This document shows, in pieces, positions 61,786 to 64,000 of a stretch of DNA of 64,000 nucleotides. A program made the translations under genes and the position numbers. The DNA comes from Streptomyces violascens. Its GTDB lineage: Bacteria; Actinomycetota; Actinomycetes; Streptomycetales; Streptomycetaceae. The number at the start of each line of letters is the position of its first letter. Position 1 is the first letter of the stretch. The stretch is from contig NZ_BMUA01000005.1 of the NCBI RefSeq assembly GCF_014649955.1, positions 124,001 through 188,000 on the forward strand, written 5' to 3'. The notes below the pieces were generated by a model. The model saw only the letters and a program-made list of their open reading frames with translations. It did no database searches and was not told the DNA's origin.

Positions 61786-63231
61786 GTGACTGTCAATGAC
61801 GACTCGTTCACCAACTGGAAGAACCGCGAGGAGATCGCGGAGTCGATGATCCCCATCATCGGGAAGCTGCACCGCGAGCGGGACGTGACGGTCCTGCTGC
61901 ACAGCCGCTCCCTGGTGAACAAGTCGGTGGTCAGCCTTCTGAAGACCCACCGATTTGCCCGCCAGATAGCCGGCGAGGAGCTCTCGGTCACCGAGACGCT
62001 GCCCTTCCTGCAGGCTCTGACCACCCTCGATCTCGGCCCCTCCCAGATCGACATCGGCATGCTCGCCGCGACGTACAAGGCGGACGACCGCGGCCTTTCG
62101 GTCGAGGCCTTCACCGCTCAGGCCGTCGCCGGCGCCATCGGCGAGAACAAGATCGAGTGCCGCGAGGGCCGCGACGTCGTCCTGTACGGCTTCGGCCGCA
62201 TCGGCCGCCTCGTCGCCCGCCTCCTCATCGAGAAGGCCGGCTCGGGCAACGGCCTGCGCCTGCGGGCCATCGTCGTCCGTGGCGGCGGCGAGGCGGACCT
62301 GGTCAAGCGCGCCTCGCTGCTGCGCCGCGACTCGATCCACGGCCAGTTCCAGGGCACCATCACGGTGGACGAGGCGACGAGCACGATCATCGCCAACGGC
62401 AACACCATCAAGGTGATCTACGCCAACGACCCGTCCGAGATCGATTACACGGCGTACGGCATCAAGGACGCCATCCTCATCGACAACACCGGCAAGTGGC
62501 GTGACCGCGAGGGCCTTTCGCAGCACCTTCGCCCCGGTATCGACAAGGTCGTCCTGACGGCCCCGGGCAAGGGCGACGTCCCCAACATCGTCCACGGCGT
62601 CAACCACGACACCATCAAGCCGGACGAGCAGATCCTGTCCTGCGCCTCCTGCACCACCAACGCGATCGTCCCGCCGCTGAAGGCGATGGCTGACGAGTAC
62701 GGCGTGCTGCGCGGCCACGTGGAGACCGTCCACTCGTTCACCAACGACCAGAACCTCCTGGACAACTACCACAAGGCCGACCGCCGCGGCCGTTCCGCGC
62801 CGCTGAACATGGTCATCACCGAGACCGGTGCGGCCTCGGCCGTCGCCAAGGCGCTGCCCGACCTCAAGGCGCCGATCACCGGCAGCTCGATCCGCGTGCC
62901 CGTCCCGGACGTCTCGATCGCCATCCTGAGCCTGCGCCTGGGCCGCGAGACCACCCGCGACGAGGTCCTCGACTACCTCCGCGACGTGTCGCTGCACTCG
63001 CCGCTGAAGCGCCAGATCGACTTCACGACCGCTCCCGACGCCGTCTCCATGGACTTCGTCGGCTCGCGCCACTCCTCGATCGTCGACGCCGGCGCGACCA
63101 AGGTCGACGGCGACAACGCGATCCTCTACCTCTGGTACGACAACGAGTTCGGCTACTCGTGCCAGGTCATCCGCGTCGTCCAGCACGTCTCCGGGGTCGA
63201 GTACCCGACCTACCCGGTGCCCGTGCTCTGA
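61786..63231 (+). CDS. gap: Glyceraldehyde-3-phosphate dehydrogenase, long type
   Basis: This 481-residue protein contains a GAPDH of normal size behind an N-terminal extension of about 130 residues. The NAD motif GFGRIGRL is at 135-142, the catalytic Cys289 in SCTTN, and WYDNEFGYSCQVIRV lies near the end. The extension (from MTVNDDSFTNWKNREEIAESM) is helical and charged and is known in a subset of bacterial GAPDHs. The classical short GAPDH is probably elsewhere in the genome. The GTG start at 61786 is the first in frame after a stop, with a weak ribosome site. It may serve gluconeogenesis or a regulatory role (inference). Confidence 0.92.
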   Translation: MTVNDDSFTNWKNREEIAESMIPIIGKLHRERDVTVLLHSRSLVNKSVVSLLKTHRFARQIAGEELSVTETLPFLQALTTLDLGPSQIDIGMLAATYKADDRGLSVEAFTAQAVAGAIGENKIECREGRDVVLYGFGRIGRLVARLLIEKAGSGNGLRLRAIVVRGGGEADLVKRASLLRRDSIHGQFQGTITVDEATSTIIANGNTIKVIYANDPSEIDYTAYGIKDAILIDNTGKWRDREGLSQHLRPGIDKVVLTAPGKGDVPNIVHGVNHDTIKPDEQILSCASCTTNAIVPPLKAMADEYGVLRGHVETVHSFTNDQNLLDNYHKADRRGRSAPLNMVITETGAASAVAKALPDLKAPITGSSIRVPVPDVSIAILSLRLGRETTRDEVLDYLRDVSLHSPLKRQIDFTTAPDAVSMDFVGSRHSSIVDAGATKVDGDNAILYLWYDNEFGYSCQVIRVVQHVSGVEYPTYPVPVL

Positions 63232-63251
63232 CCGAGCGGACCCGCCAACCC

Positions 63252-63289
63252 GGAGGGCAATCGGATGCGACGGCATCCGGTTGCCCTCC
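63252..63289 (+). terminator. Strong terminator after GAPDH
   Basis: GGAGGGCAATCGGATGC (63252-63268) pairs with 63273-63289 over 17 bp, with one T-G wobble and a GACG loop. It ends the gap transcript. Confidence 0.88.
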
Positions 63290-63382
63290 CGGCGTATCGG
63301 ACCCTCCGGCGGGCCCGTTTCCGCGATGCCGCCTATCGTGAAGAGCACAAGATCGAAGAGGCGTCGCGCGGGCAGGTGCATC

Positions 63383-64000
63383 GTGAACGGGTCCGGCATC
63401 GACTACGAGGTGGTGTTCCGCGCCCTGCCCGGCCCGGTGGCCCTGCTGACCACGGACCTCGTGTACGCCGACGTCAACGACTCCTTCCTCAGCATGACGG
63501 GCCGCACCCGGGACCAGGTCGTCGGCCGCTACATCTTCGACGTCTTCCCCGACAACCCCGGCGACCCGGACGCCAGCGGCATGCGCAACCTGCTCGCCTC
63601 GCTGCGCCGGGTCGCGGAAACCGGCGAGCGCGACACCATGGCGCTTCAGCGCTACGACGTGGTGGATCCCTCCACTCCCGGCGTCTGGGAGGAGCGGTAC
63701 TGGAGCCCGGTCAACACCCCCGTGTTCGACGAGGACGGCAAGGTGGCCCTGATCCTGCACCGGGTGGAGGAGGTCACCGAGCTCATGCGCGCCCGCGGCC
63801 GGGGCGGCGCGGCGGACGGGGACCGGGCCAGAGTGCTGGAGGCCGAGCTGTACACCCGGGCCCGGGAGCTCCAGGAGCTCAATGAACAGCTGCGCAGGGC
63901 CCACGCCCGGGAACACGAGGTCGCCCTGTCCCTGCAGGCCGCGATGCTGCCCGCGCCTGGGCCTATCGGAGAGCGCAGCGCGGCCGTGCGCTACCGGCCC
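63383..64000 (+). CDS. PAS domain / SpoIIE-type protein phosphatase, N-terminal part
   Basis: The reading frame is open from a GTG at 63383 to the window end, giving 206 residues. A PAS domain (about 8-130) shows FRALPGPVALLTTDLVYADVNDSFLSMTGRTRDQVVGR and VFDEDGKVALILHRVEEVTE. A coiled coil (ELYTRARELQELNEQLRRAH) follows. The start of a PP2C/SpoIIE phosphatase domain is seen as ALSLQAAMLPAPGPIGERSAAVRYRP. Such proteins dephosphorylate anti-sigma-factor antagonists in Streptomyces stress and development. The C-terminus is beyond the window, so a kinase domain cannot be excluded. Confidence 0.8.
   Translation, partial: MNGSGIDYEVVFRALPGPVALLTTDLVYADVNDSFLSMTGRTRDQVVGRYIFDVFPDNPGDPDASGMRNLLASLRRVAETGERDTMALQRYDVVDPSTPGVWEERYWSPVNTPVFDEDGKVALILHRVEEVTELMRARGRGGAADGDRARVLEAELYTRARELQELNEQLRRAHAREHEVALSLQAAMLPAPGPIGERSAAVRYRP

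Noticed and set aside
61396..63399. 667-residue minus-strand frame opposite gap
   Set aside because: It is antisense to an unmistakable GAPDH and also runs through its terminator.
1..64000. tRNA, rRNA, transposase, integrase or prophage genes
   Set aside because: None was recognised on either strand. All larger real frames belong to metabolic, transport, regulatory or secreted-protein families.

Overview
The window is high-GC actinobacterial DNA, almost certainly a Streptomyces chromosome. Coding is dense, with many GTG and one TTG start, 4-bp ATGA/GTGA stop-start overlaps, twin-arginine signal peptides on many exported proteins, and family content typical of the genus (OpuC, NikABCDE, CYP107-like P450, GH51 with LamG, ricin-lectin proteins). 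No rRNA, tRNA, CRISPR array, insertion sequence or phage gene was recognised. It reads as ordinary chromosomal arm or subcore sequence, rich in catabolism, transport and secreted proteins.

Layout. (1) 1-8640: an oxidative catabolic cluster. A leftward operon encodes ferredoxin, ferredoxin reductase, an acetoacetate-decarboxylase-family protein and an aldehyde dehydrogenase cut by the window edge. Facing it is a rightward set of a glutamine-synthetase-like ligase and two cytochromes P450, followed by an IclR regulator and an SMP-30 lactonase. Two identical GTTTG-N4-CAAAC palindromes sit in the divergent promoter. (2) 8704-20058: a sugar regulon with a ChvE/MmsA/MmsB importer, exported mutarotase, U32-like protein, zinc alcohol dehydrogenase, sugar-acid dehydratase and exported GH51 arabinofuranosidase. 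Its promoters share a GTTCG-type palindrome, and an eight-unit 15-bp tandem repeat lies between two of its operons. (3) 20168-28520: an exported propeller-amidohydrolase, a small barrel-like protein, OpuC-type osmoprotectant permeases and binding protein, an exported lipase, and the matching OpuC ATPase convergent and apart from its partners. (4) 28585-35812: a six-gene leftward operon (HlyD-like adaptor, MacB-like ATPase and permease, anchored DUF5666-like protein, response regulator, sensor kinase) facing a cysteine-repeat lipoprotein. The shared promoter has 11-bp-spaced CTGGGAG direct repeats.

(5) 35880-44720: an exported phospholipase C-like enzyme, acyl-CoA enzymes (crotonase, dienoyl-reductase-like SDR, quinone oxidoreductase, a pair of acyl-CoA dehydrogenases) and, among them, a DUF4157 protein of the type linked to extracellular contractile injection systems. 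(6) 44871-49934: a nikABCDE-type nickel importer with a palindrome matching the Nur box over its -10 region. (7) 49992-61657: mostly exported or uncharacterised proteins (PI-PLC-like, AlkZ-like, propeller-like, DUF779, Tat-exported carotenoid oxygenase, APC permease, ricin-lectin protein). A second, exact Nur-type box lies between the DUF779 and carotenoid oxygenase genes. (8) 61786-64000: a long-type GAPDH and the start of a PAS/SpoIIE-type phosphatase.

The most interesting points are the P450/glutamylation cluster, the DUF4157 effector candidate, the second Nur-type box beside DUF779, the 11-bp operator arrays of the two-component/MacB operon, and the 15-bp tandem repeat array. All functions are inferred from sequence by eye; no database search was run.
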